From assembly GCA_001550305.1 (NCBI GenBank), contig LRTP01000242.1, positions 1-52,977 on the forward strand: a DNA stretch of 52,977 nucleotides, in the 5' to 3' direction. Below are positions 43,035-52,656 of this stretch, one piece after another. Position 1 is the first letter of the stretch. Each line of letters starts with the position of its first letter. Below the pieces are notes generated by a model that was given only the letters and a program-made list of their open reading frames with translations, had not been told where the DNA came from and did not search any database. The position numbers and the translations under genes are program-made. Source of the stretch: Streptomyces diastatochromogenes. Lineage in GTDB: Bacteria; Actinomycetota; Actinomycetes; Streptomycetales; Streptomycetaceae.

Positions 43035-44015
43035 TCAGTACGCAAGTGAGCGGTCGACGGCGTCGAGCACCCGGTCCAGGCCCGGAAGGTACTCCTCCTC
43101 CAGGCGCGCCGGCGGGTAGGGGGCGTGATAGCCGCCCACCCGCAGGACGGGTGCCTCCAGGTGGTAGAAGCACCGCTCCGTGATGCGGGCGGCGATCTCC
43201 GCGCCCGTACCGAGGAAGACCGGGGCCTCGTGCACCACGACCAGGCGGCGGGTCTTCTCCACCGAGGCCTGGACGGAGTCGAAGTCGATCGGGGACATCG
43301 AGCGCAGGTCCAGGACCTCGATCGACTTGCCCTCCTCCTGGGCGGCCGCGGCCGCCTCCAGGCAGACCTTCACCATCGGGCCGTAGGCGGCGAGCGTCAG
43401 ATCGCTGCCCGCGCGCGCCACGACCGCCTTGTGCAGCGGTCCGGGAATCGCGTCGGTGGTGACCTCGCCCTTGTCCCAGTAGCGCCGCTTCGGCTCGAAG
43501 AAGATCACCGGGTCGTCGCTCTGGATGGCCTGCTGCATCATCCAGTAGGCGTCCGACGCGTTCGACGGAGAGACCACCTTCAGGCCCGCCACGTGCGCGA
43601 ACAGCGCCTCGGGGGACTCGGAGTGGTGCTCGACCGCGCCGATGCCACCGCCGTACGGAATCCGGATCACGACGGGAAGCTTGATCTTGCCCAGCGCCCG
43701 CGCGTGCATCTTCGCGAGCTGCGTGACGATCTGGTCGTACGCCGGGAAGACGAAACCGTCGAACTGGATCTCCACCACCGGCCGGTAGCCGCGCAGCGCG
43801 AGACCGATCGCCGTGCCGACGATGCCCGACTCGGCGAGCGGGGTGTCGATGACCCGGTCCTCGCCGAAGTCCTTCTGGAGCCCGTCGGTGACCCGGAAGA
43901 CACCGCCGAGCTTGCCGACGTCCTCACCCATGATCAGGACCTTGGGGTCGGTGTCGAGGGCCGTGCGCAGCGACTCGTTGATCGCCTTGGCCAACGCCAT
44001 CTTTTCCGCAGCCAT
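43035..44015 (-). CDS. bkdB: Branched-chain keto-acid dehydrogenase E1 beta
   Basis: The 326-residue beta subunit of the thiamine-diphosphate decarboxylase. Landmarks are VLIMGEDVGKLGGVFRVTDG, the DTPLAESGIVGTAIGLALRG stretch with the ThDP-contact glutamate, and the C-terminal transketolase-C domain (LTLAAYGPMVKVCLEAAAAA and VVVHEAPVFLGTGAEI). It forms an alpha2-beta2 tetramer with BkdA. ATG 44015 is 2 bp from the bkdA stop (44018), so the genes are translationally coupled. Confidence 0.95.
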   Translation of the reverse strand: MAAEKMALAKAINESLRTALDTDPKVLIMGEDVGKLGGVFRVTDGLQKDFGEDRVIDTPLAESGIVGTAIGLALRGYRPVVEIQFDGFVFPAYDQIVTQLAKMHARALGKIKLPVVIRIPYGGGIGAVEHHSESPEALFAHVAGLKVVSPSNASDAYWMMQQAIQSDDPVIFFEPKRRYWDKGEVTTDAIPGPLHKAVVARAGSDLTLAAYGPMVKVCLEAAAAAQEEGKSIEVLDLRSMSPIDFDSVQASVEKTRRLVVVHEAPVFLGTGAEIAARITERCFYHLEAPVLRVGGYHAPYPPARLEEEYLPGLDRVLDAVDRSLAY

Positions 44016-44017
44016 CG

Positions 44018-45268
44018 CTACTTGCCCTCCCCTTCATCCGCGAACGACGCCTGGTAGGCGGCGAACTGGGCCCGCTCCTCGTCGACGAGCGCGTGCCCGT
44101 CGGCGTACACGTTCTCGAAGATGGCGAAGTGGTCCGGGTCCGGCATGGCGCGGACGACTTCGCGTACTCGTTTGCCCAACGCCTCGCTCTCGGCCTCGAG
44201 TTCCGCGAAGAATCCCTCGTCCGCGTGGTTTGAAGCCTCCAGGTACGCGCGCAGGCGCAGGATCGGGTCCTTCGCCTCCCACGACTCGCGCTCCTCGTCG
44301 GCCCGGTACTTGGTCGGGTCGTCGGAGGTGGTGTGCGCGCCCATGCGGTAGGTGTACGCCTCCACGAGGGTGGGGCCCTCGCCGCGGCGGGCCCGCTCCA
44401 GCGCCCACTTGGTGACCGCCAGGCAGGCGATGACGTCGTTGCCGTCGACCCGGACGCCCGGGAAGCCGTAGCCCTGCGCGCGCTGGTAGAGCGGGACGCG
44501 GGTCTGCTTCTCGGTCGGCTCGGAGATCGCCCACTGGTTGTTCTGGCAGAAGAACACGACCGGGGCGTTGTACACCGCGGAGAAGGTGAACGATTCAGCG
44601 ACGTCGCCCTGGCTGGAGGCGCCGTCCCCGAAGTACGCGATCACGGCCGAGTCCGCGCCGTCCTTGGCGACGCCCATGGCGTAGCCGGTGGCGTGCAGCG
44701 TCTGCGAGCCGATGACGATCGTGTACAGGTGGAAGTTGTTGCTGTTCGGGTCCCAGCCGCCGTTGTTCACACCCCGGAACATGCCGAGCAGGTTGGTCGG
44801 GTCGACCCCGCGGCACCAGGCGACGCCGTGCTCCCGGTAGGTCGGGAAGACGTAGTCGTCCTCGCGGGTGGCGCGCCCGGAGCCGATCTGGGCGGCCTCC
44901 TGGCCGAGCAGCGAGGCCCACAGGCCCAGCTCGCCCTGGCGCTGCAGGGAGGTGGCCTCGGCGTCGAAGCGGCGGGTCAGCACCATGTCCCGGTACAGAC
45001 CGCGCAGCTCTTCGGGGGTGATGTCGGCGACGTACGGGTCGTACGTGGCGTCCTTGACCCGCTCGCCCTCCGGCGTCAGCAGCTGGACGAGCTCGGGACC
45101 GGGGCCCGATGCGCCAGATGCGCCGGGTACGCCCGGTGACTTCTTGCCGGCCGCGCTGGTGCGCTTGCTCGCGGCGCTCTTCGTACCGGTCGTACTGGCG
45201 CCGCTTTTCGCAGCGGTCGTACCGGCGCTGCGTCGCGGCTTGCGCGCGGCAGTGCTCTCCACGGTCAC
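44018..45268 (-). CDS. bkdA: Branched-chain keto-acid dehydrogenase E1 alpha
   Basis: The 416-residue alpha subunit binds thiamine diphosphate: the GDG...N motif is visible as YFGDGASSQGDVAESFTFSAV. It also has the PTYREHGVAWCRGV and MGAHTTSDDPTKYR (phosphorylation-loop region) segments of 2-oxo-acid E1 alpha. The first 55 residues are a Lys/Ser/Thr/Ala-rich basic extension (TTAAKSGASTTGTKSAASKR) not part of the catalytic fold. GTG 45268 follows GGAGGAG. First gene of bkdABC, with a 380-bp regulatory region upstream. Confidence 0.94.
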   Translation of the reverse strand: MTVESTAARKPRRSAGTTAAKSGASTTGTKSAASKRTSAAGKKSPGVPGASGASGPGPELVQLLTPEGERVKDATYDPYVADITPEELRGLYRDMVLTRRFDAEATSLQRQGELGLWASLLGQEAAQIGSGRATREDDYVFPTYREHGVAWCRGVDPTNLLGMFRGVNNGGWDPNSNNFHLYTIVIGSQTLHATGYAMGVAKDGADSAVIAYFGDGASSQGDVAESFTFSAVYNAPVVFFCQNNQWAISEPTEKQTRVPLYQRAQGYGFPGVRVDGNDVIACLAVTKWALERARRGEGPTLVEAYTYRMGAHTTSDDPTKYRADEERESWEAKDPILRLRAYLEASNHADEGFFAELEAESEALGKRVREVVRAMPDPDHFAIFENVYADGHALVDEERAQFAAYQASFADEGEGK

Positions 45269-45648
45269 GTGTGCTCCTCCGTCGGTCCGGCCCCCGGGGT
45301 TGCCGGGTGGCCAGTGCGGCTCGCCTGTTCCAAGTACCCGTGCACGGGGTGGGTGCACTCGGCCGGGAACAGGCGTGACAGGTGCCCCGGCGAGCGCCCT
45401 GCAACGGCCACGTTACCCAGTGCTCCACAATTCTGTGAAACCCCTCCTGACCTGCGTTTTTGCTTGGACTTCCCACTATTTATTAGTCGGATTTCCAAGT
45501 AATGCACGCAGGTCGGGAACAGTCGCTGGTCACAGCACTGGTCACAGCCTCGCAGGGGGCCGGAACACGGGCACGTTATCCCGGTCACCCCAGGCACGGG
45601 AAGAGTTCACCCCCGGCAGGGCCAAGGGTGGTGTGTGACACTGACTTT
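45269..45648. promoter_or_regulatory. 380-bp divergent control region between bkdA and a response regulator
   Basis: It holds an AT-rich stretch (TTTTTGCTTGG ... CTATTTATTAGTC) inside two nested inverted repeats: GACCTGCGT (45449-45457) with ACGCAGGTC (45506-45514), and CTTGGA (45463-45468) with TCCAAG (45494-45499). Further on is a direct repeat of TGGTCACAGC near 45527-45548. The symmetric, AT-rich centre suggests a binding site for a global or Lrp-type regulator. No coding frame seen. Confidence 0.55.
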
Positions 45649-46314
45649 GTGCCCGAAAGCGGAAAAATTACCGTATTTCTCCTCGACGATCACGAAGTGG
45701 TACGCCGCGGTGTCCGTGAGTTGCTTTCGGGCGAGGACGACATCGAGGTCGTCGGCGAGGCTGGCACGGCGGCCGACGCGCTGGCGCGGATCCCGGCCGC
45801 GGCCCCGGACGTCGCGGTCCTGGACGTACGGCTCCCGGACGGCAGCGGGGTGGAGGTCTGCCGCGAGATCCGGTCGCGGAACGAGGACATCAAGTGCCTG
45901 ATGCTGACCTCCTTCGCCGACGACGAGGCACTTTTCGACGCGATCATGGCGGGCGCGTCGGGCTATGTGCTGAAAGCGATCCGCGGCGCCGAACTGCTCT
46001 CGGCCGTACGCGATGTCGCGGCCGGCAAGTCGCTGCTCGACCCCGTGGCCACCGCCCAGGTCCTGAAGCGGCTGCGGCACGGCGGCGGTGCCAGGAACGA
46101 CGACAAACTCGGGCACCTCACCGAGCAGGAGCGCAAGGTCCTCGACCTGATCGGCGAGGGGCTCACCAACCGCGTGATCGGCGAGCGGCTGCATCTCGCC
46201 GAAAAGACGATCAAGAATTACGTGTCGAGCCTGCTGTCCAAACTGGGCATGGAGCGGCGTTCCCAGGCCGCCGCCTACGTGGCGCGCATCCAGGCGGAGA
46301 AGCAGCACCACTGA
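45649..46314 (+). CDS. Orphan LuxR-family response regulator
   Basis: The 221-residue protein has a receiver domain (about 5-120; acid pair in [12 protein letters not shown], phosphorylation aspartate in [13 protein letters not shown], switch lysine in [10 protein letters not shown]) and a NarL/LuxR helix-turn-helix (about 150-210; [22 protein letters not shown] and [20 protein letters not shown]). No histidine kinase gene lies nearby. I use GTG 45649 (then [11 protein letters not shown]), the family-length start; GACACT 6 nt upstream may be a leaderless -10 box. Target genes are unknown, perhaps the divergent bkd operon. Confidence 0.9.
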   Translation: MPESGKITVFLLDDHEVVRRGVRELLSGEDDIEVVGEAGTAADALARIPAAAPDVAVLDVRLPDGSGVEVCREIRSRNEDIKCLMLTSFADDEALFDAIMAGASGYVLKAIRGAELLSAVRDVAAGKSLLDPVATAQVLKRLRHGGGARNDDKLGHLTEQERKVLDLIGEGLTNRVIGERLHLAEKTIKNYVSSLLSKLGMERRSQAAAYVARIQAEKQHH

Positions 46315-46434
46315 GTGCGGCCCCGCCGATACTGCCCTCCTTGCATTTCGGGTTGCATTTCGGGACCTTTGGCCCCCTCTTCAAGGGGCGGGTGCCTCTT
46401 TTTCGGGGCCTTCAGGGTGTCGGAGATTGGGGGC

Positions 46435-46857
46435 ATGCCCTACGACGAAGAGCTCGCCGTGGAACTCCTCGGCCGTACCGACCACGGCCGGTTGGCCGCC
46501 AGCCTGCGCGCCATGCCCTTCCTCGCCCTCGCCCGGCACGTCGTGGTGGACGGCCGCGTCCTGTTGCGCCTGCACCGGGGCCCCGGCTACCACCGGGCCT
46601 GCCTCGGGAGCGTCGTCGCCTACGGCACCGACAACCTGGCTTCGGCAGGACCCGGCGAGAGCGTCTGGTCCGTACAGATCGTGGGCCGGTGCGAGGCCGT
46701 GGAGCCGACCGCGTCCCACCGCGCGCTGTTCGGACCCGCGCCACGGTTCATGGACGGCGAGCCCTTCGACCCGGTCCATCTGAGCATCGAGCCCCAGTTC
46801 TCCACCGTCCATTCCGCGGACGATGCCATGGAACGCCAGTTCCGGCGCACCCTGTGA
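46435..46857 (+). CDS. Pyridoxamine 5'-phosphate oxidase-like flavin-binding protein
   Basis: The 140-residue product fits the PNPOx-like split-barrel fold: a helix then GRLAASLRAMPFLALARHVVVDGRVLLRLHRG, a strand-rich middle with SVQIVGRCEAVEPT, and a short C-terminal helix. Many Streptomyces members bind FMN or F420 and act as oxidoreductases or as small regulators; the cofactor cannot be told here. Start ATG 46435 follows a run of G (GGGGGC). It sits between the response regulator and the APH-like gene in the same direction, but the gaps suggest separate units. Confidence 0.8.
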   Translation: MPYDEELAVELLGRTDHGRLAASLRAMPFLALARHVVVDGRVLLRLHRGPGYHRACLGSVVAYGTDNLASAGPGESVWSVQIVGRCEAVEPTASHRALFGPAPRFMDGEPFDPVHLSIEPQFSTVHSADDAMERQFRRTL

Positions 46858-46920
46858 CTGCCTCGTGATCGAAGATGACTGTCTGTGACAAACGCGAGGT
46901 CAGGGGCCCGGCTCGTGCCC

Positions 46921-46933
46921 TAGCATCTGGCGC
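46921..46933 (+). promoter_or_regulatory. Leaderless -10 element (TAGCAT) for the APH-like gene
   Basis: TAGCAT (46921-46926) is followed by 7 nt and GTG 46934. Confidence 0.55.
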
Positions 46934-48061
46934 GTGCCGCGCTTATCCGCACCACCCCCGGTGTCTCACGCGCCCCCTCTGGGCGCCCTCCTCCGCCAGT
47001 ACGCCGCCGGGTCCGCGCTGACCTGCGACCCCGTCGAACAGGGGCTGCTCAACCGCGGCTACCGGCTGCGCACCACCCGCGGCCGCTACTTCCTCAAGCA
47101 CCATTTCGACCCCGAGACCGCCGACCCGGCCGCGATCGCCCGCCAGCACCGGGCGACCCAGCGTCTCGCGGACCTCGGCGTCCCCGTCGCCCCGCCGCTG
47201 ACCGGCACCGACGGGCGCACCGTCGCCGTCATCGGGGGCCACGCGTACGCGCTGCACCCCTGGATCGACGGCCGGCACCGGCACGGCGGCCAGCTCACCA
47301 CGCGGCAGTGCGCACGGCTGGGGGCGCTCCTGGGCGTCGTCCACGCGAGCCTGGAACGGGTGATGCCGACGCAGGGCCGCACCTCGGCGAGACCGACCGA
47401 CGCCACCGGGGCGACGGAAGGCTCGGCGAGGGCGGAAGGCTCGGCGAGCGCCGGCGCGGGAGGCTCAGCGGCGGCGGAAGGGGTGGATCCGGCCCGGGGA
47501 GCCGACCCCGCCGACACCTTCGCACTCATCGACCGCCTGCTCGCCCGGGTACGCCGCCACCGCCCGCACGACGCCTTCGACGAGCTGGCCAGGCACCGGC
47601 TCCTGGAGCGGCGCGCCCTCCTGGAGCGGCATGCCGACCGACGGCCCCCGCAGGGCGGCTCGGTGGGCTGGGTGCACGGCGACTTCCACCCCTTCAACCT
47701 GCTCTACCGCGACGGCGAACCGGCCGCGATCGTCGACTGGGACCGGCTGGGCGTCCATCCCCGCGCCGAGGAGGCCGTACGCGCCGCGGTGATCTTCTTC
47801 GTACGTCCCGTCGGCGCGCTGGACCTGGCGAAGGTGCGGGCCTACGCGCGCGCGTACCGGCGTACCGCGGGCGCCGGCCCCGCCGAGCTGGCGGCCGCCG
47901 TGCACCGGGTGTGGTGGGAGCGTCTCAACGACTTCTGGATGCTGCGCTGGCACTACGAGCGCGGCGACACCCGCGCCGATCCCCAGTTCCCGGCGGCCTC
48001 GGCGCTGGCGGTGTGGTGGACGAGGGAGTACGACACGGTGTGCGAGGCGTTCGCGGGCTGA
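46934..48061 (+). CDS. Aminoglycoside phosphotransferase-like small-molecule kinase
   Basis: The 375-residue protein has the APH/choline-kinase fold: an N-lobe with the ATP lysine in RYFLKHHFD, the catalytic loop GWVHGDFHPFNLLYRD (near 248-262, catalytic Asp and Asn) and the metal-binding AAIVDWDRLG. A low-complexity Ala/Gly/Ser/Glu stretch (about residues 155-185) is inserted before the C-lobe. Members phosphorylate antibiotics, sugars or amino alcohols; resistance is not implied. GTG 46934 follows a leaderless box. Confidence 0.85.
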   Translation: MPRLSAPPPVSHAPPLGALLRQYAAGSALTCDPVEQGLLNRGYRLRTTRGRYFLKHHFDPETADPAAIARQHRATQRLADLGVPVAPPLTGTDGRTVAVIGGHAYALHPWIDGRHRHGGQLTTRQCARLGALLGVVHASLERVMPTQGRTSARPTDATGATEGSARAEGSASAGAGGSAAAEGVDPARGADPADTFALIDRLLARVRRHRPHDAFDELARHRLLERRALLERHADRRPPQGGSVGWVHGDFHPFNLLYRDGEPAAIVDWDRLGVHPRAEEAVRAAVIFFVRPVGALDLAKVRAYARAYRRTAGAGPAELAAAVHRVWWERLNDFWMLRWHYERGDTRADPQFPAASALAVWWTREYDTVCEAFAG

Positions 48062-48129
48062 TCGCCGACATCGGTCGGGGCAGACGCAGCGGCCGGGGCG
48101 CGAACACCGCGACCGGGGGGCGGGAAACA

Positions 48130-48172
48130 CCACGCGCGCGTGGCGCCCGTTTCGGGCTTCACGCGCGCGTGG
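48130..48172. terminator. Bidirectional hairpin between APH-like and kinase genes
   Basis: CCACGCGCGCGTG (from 48130) pairs with CACGCGCGCGTGG (ending 48172), and inside it GCCCG pairs with CGGGC around TTT, with a 2-nt internal mismatch. The outer arms are self-complementary as well. It lies between two convergent stop codons. Confidence 0.75.
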
Positions 48173-48194
48173 ATGACGTTTCCGTCGGGGTCGT

Positions 48195-49763
<1,569 letters not shown>

Positions 49764-50198
49764 CAGTCCTCGCCGTCGTTTCTGCCCGCGGTCTGCGCGG
49801 TGGTTGTTACGGTCTCCGTCGGGCCACGCTACAGGCTTCGCGCAAGGCTCCGGCCCGAGATGGAAGTGAGATGGACCGGCCATGAAACCCGTCCAGGGTG
49901 TCGGCGTGCAAATTCTGTGTACCGCCCGTACGGCACCTGTAACGCTTCCGCGACGCTTCTTTCGCAGACGGTCACGGAACGGGCACCGCGCTTGACGTGT
50001 CAGTGCCCTACGGCAGACTTGGCCGGGAATCAGCCAATCGATCACTGAGACACAGATCGATCACAGCACGGACTCGAACGGACTCGGTACGGAGCGCAGC
50101 GCAGTTCGCCGCGCGGATCACCGCACGACCGCGCGGAGCGCGTGCAGGACAGCTCGCAGCACAGGCAGCACAATCCGCGCCAATGGGGGACGCAGAAC
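49764..50198. promoter_or_regulatory. 435-bp divergent control region of the two kinase genes
   Basis: For the plus-strand kinase a TTGACG (49992-49997) with an AGACTT 17 nt later (50015-50020) forms a plausible sigma-70-type promoter, giving a leader of about 170 nt. ATCGATCAC is repeated at 50037-50045 and 50056-50064, near the expected transcript start. No coding frame is convincing. Confidence 0.45.
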
Positions 50199-51839
50199 AT
50201 GAGCCAGGACGGCGCACAGGGCCGGTACGCGGGGCGCGCGGTCGCCGGCGGCCGCTACCAGCTGCGTGATCTGCTCGGCGAAGGCGGCATGGCCTCGGTG
50301 CACCTCGCCTACGACTCGGTGCTCGACCGCCAGGTCGCGATCAAGACGCTGCACACCGAGCTCGGCCGCGAGCAGGCCTTCCGCGAGCGCTTCCGCCGCG
50401 AGGCCCAGGCGGTGGCGAAACTCACGCACACGAACATCGTCTCGGTCTTCGACACCGGCGAGGACGAACTGGGCGGCATGACGACGCCGTACATCGTCAT
50501 GGAGTACGTCGAGGGCCGCCCGCTCGGCTCCGTGCTCGACCAGGACATCGCGCAGTACGGCGCCATGCCCGCCGACAAGGCCCTGAAGATCACCGCGGAC
50601 GTGCTGGCGGCCCTGGAGATCAGCCACGAGATGGGCCTGGTCCACCGGGACATCAAGCCGGGCAACGTGATGATGACGAAGCGCAACGTCGTCAAGGTGA
50701 TGGACTTCGGCATCGCCCGCGCCATGCAGTCCGGCGTCACCTCGATGACGCAGACCGGCATGGTCGTCGGCACCCCGCAGTACCTCTCGCCGGAGCAGGC
50801 GCTCGGCCGGGGCGTGGACGCCCGGTCCGACCTCTACTCCGTCGGCATCATGCTGTTCCAGCTGGTCACCGGGCGGCTGCCGTTCGAGGCCGACTCGCCG
50901 CTGGCCATCGCGTACGCGCATGTCCAGGAGGAGCCGGTCACGCCCTCCTCGATCAACCGCTCGCTGCCCCCGGCGGTGGACGCGCTGATCGCCCGCGCGC
51001 TGAAGAAGAACCCGAACGAGCGTTTCCCGAGCGCCGAGACCATGCGCGACGAGTGTCTGCGGGTGTCCCAGTCGCTGCAGGCCGCCGCGCCGAGCATCGT
51101 GCCGGGGGCCAGGACGTCGAGCGGCGCGGGCGTCGGCTCGGCCGTCTTCCCGCCCGTCGATCAGGCGATGCCCGCCCCGGGTCCCGTACAGACGCCGTAC
51201 CAGCCCAATCCCTACGGGGCACCGACCCCGCCGCCCGCGCCGTCCCAGGCGTACGGGTATCCGCAGCAGGGGGGCTACTCGACGCCGGGGGCCCCGATGT
51301 ACGCGCCCCAGCAGGGCATGTCGACCCCGCCGCCGTACCACCTCGCGCCCCAGCCCCAGACCTCCGTTCCGGGCGGCTCGGGCGGTTCCGGTGGCCGCAA
51401 GGGCAACAAGGCGGTCGTCGTCGGCTCGATCGTGGTCGCGCTCGTCGCGATCGGCGGTCTGATCACCGCCCTCGCGCTGAACAACAACGGCGGCGGCGGC
51501 GCCGACCAGGGAGGCGGCGGCAGCCCCTCGCCGTCCGTGGTGGCGGGGCACAAAGGTCCGGACACGTCGAAGACGATCGACAAGCAGAAGTGCACGTCTC
51601 CGCAGGAGTCGTACAACGACCCGAACAAGATCAAGATCCCGGACTTCCAGTACAAGAACCTGACGTCCGTGAAGTCCTGCTTCCAGGCCGCGGGCTGGCA
51701 GATGAAGATCAAGCGCGTCGACGAGAACACCTACGGCCAGGACACGATCATGGACCAGTTCCCGTCCGCGGACGAGGACGTCGATCCCAAGAACATGCCG
51801 GTGATCGAGCTGAGCGTCTCTTCGGGCAACCCGTCCTGA
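50199..51839 (+). CDS. Membrane Ser/Thr protein kinase with PASTA-like sensor
   Basis: The 546-residue PknB-like kinase has its catalytic domain at about 20-280 (LLGEGGMASVHLA, VAIKTLH, VHRDIKPGNVMM, MDFGIARAM, GTPQYLSPEQ), a Pro/Gln/Tyr-rich linker (about 300-410), one membrane helix (VVVGSIVVALVAIGGLITAL) and an external domain. The last 70 residues (IKIPDFQYKNLTSVKSCF ... MPVIELSVSSG) match a single PASTA repeat, which binds muropeptides or lipid II. ATG 50199 is preceded by GGGGGA; an upstream ATG at 50142 lacks a ribosome site. Confidence 0.94.
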   Translation: MSQDGAQGRYAGRAVAGGRYQLRDLLGEGGMASVHLAYDSVLDRQVAIKTLHTELGREQAFRERFRREAQAVAKLTHTNIVSVFDTGEDELGGMTTPYIVMEYVEGRPLGSVLDQDIAQYGAMPADKALKITADVLAALEISHEMGLVHRDIKPGNVMMTKRNVVKVMDFGIARAMQSGVTSMTQTGMVVGTPQYLSPEQALGRGVDARSDLYSVGIMLFQLVTGRLPFEADSPLAIAYAHVQEEPVTPSSINRSLPPAVDALIARALKKNPNERFPSAETMRDECLRVSQSLQAAAPSIVPGARTSSGAGVGSAVFPPVDQAMPAPGPVQTPYQPNPYGAPTPPPAPSQAYGYPQQGGYSTPGAPMYAPQQGMSTPPPYHLAPQPQTSVPGGSGGSGGRKGNKAVVVGSIVVALVAIGGLITALALNNNGGGGADQGGGGSPSPSVVAGHKGPDTSKTIDKQKCTSPQESYNDPNKIKIPDFQYKNLTSVKSCFQAAGWQMKIKRVDENTYGQDTIMDQFPSADEDVDPKNMPVIELSVSSGNPS

Positions 51840-51905
51840 ACCGCCAGTCATAAGCACCCGTAACACTCACGAGTGCCTATAGCGCGCGTAAGCGCCTATA
51901 AGACA

Positions 51906-51930
51906 GGCCCGGCACTTCACGTGCCGGGCC
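51906..51930. terminator. Bidirectional terminator between kinase and bpa
   Basis: GGCCCGGCAC (51906-51915) pairs with GTGCCGGGCC (51921-51930) around TTCAC. It lies between two convergent stop codons. Confidence 0.8.
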
Positions 51931-51957
51931 CGTTCCGTGAGAAGGGGTCGCTCGGGG

Positions 51958-52500
51958 CTACAGGTACGGTCCGCCGGAGCGGCCACCCGCGCGCGGGTCC
52001 TCGTCGCCGTCCAGGCCGCCGACGCCCGGCGGGAGCGCGCGGCGCATCTGCTCCAGCTGGGCCCTGGCCGCCATCTGCTGGGCGAACAGGGTCGTCTGGA
52101 TCCCGTGGAAGAGGCCCTCGAGCCAGCCCACCAGCTGGGCCTGCGCGATGCGCAGCTCGGCGTCGCTGGGGGTCGCGTCGTGCGTGAAGGGCAGCGAGAG
52201 CCGCTCCAGCTCCTCGACCAGCTCGGGCGCCAAGCCGTCCTCCAGCTCCTTGACGGAACTGGCGTGGATCTCCTTGAGCCTGACCCGGCTCGCCTCGTCC
52301 AGAGGTGCGGCGCGCACTTCTTCGAGAAGTTGCTTGATCATGCTCCCGATACGCATGACCTTGGCGGGCTGTTCGACCATCTCTGTCACCGGGACCTCGC
52401 GGGAGTCCTCGTCACCGGTGCCGCCGAGAGCCATCCCGTCCTGGCCCACGACCAGGATCTGGGGGTTCTCCGGCGACCTTTCGTTCCTCGGCATCTCCAT
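51958..52500 (-). CDS. bpa: Bacterial proteasome activator Bpa (DUF2587)
   Basis: The 180-residue protein matches Bpa, the ATP-independent ring activator of the actinobacterial 20S proteasome. The helical core is visible as VMRIGSMIKQLLEEVRAAPL, ARVRLKEIHASSVKELEDGL-like helices and AELRIAQAQLVGWLEGLFHG, and the chain ends RSGGPYL, corresponding to the C-terminal YL-type motif that docks into proteasome pockets. ATG 52500 and ATG 52494 are both possible. Together with the proteasome it degrades damaged or Pup-independent substrates. Confidence 0.92.
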   Translation of the reverse strand: MEMPRNERSPENPQILVVGQDGMALGGTGDEDSREVPVTEMVEQPAKVMRIGSMIKQLLEEVRAAPLDEASRVRLKEIHASSVKELEDGLAPELVEELERLSLPFTHDATPSDAELRIAQAQLVGWLEGLFHGIQTTLFAQQMAARAQLEQMRRALPPGVGGLDGDEDPRAGGRSGGPYL

Positions 52501-52656
52501 GCCGCCATTCTCTCGCACACCTCCACCCCATCACGGTGGTGCCCCCCATGCGGCGTGATCCACCATCCAGGTGACCGTCGAGATGCCGGGAAGAAGGGGT
52601 CATGTGAGGCTTGCCCCATTGATCATGGGACTCCTCACCGGGAGGGGGTCACCCAC

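Noticed and set aside
41900..44057. Plus-strand frames opposite bkdB and bkdC
   Set aside because: Shadows of the bkd genes, which have clear catalytic motifs.
41564..45268. bkdABC considered as part of a biosynthetic cluster
   Set aside because: No polyketide synthase, NRPS or tailoring genes are nearby; it is a primary-metabolism operon.
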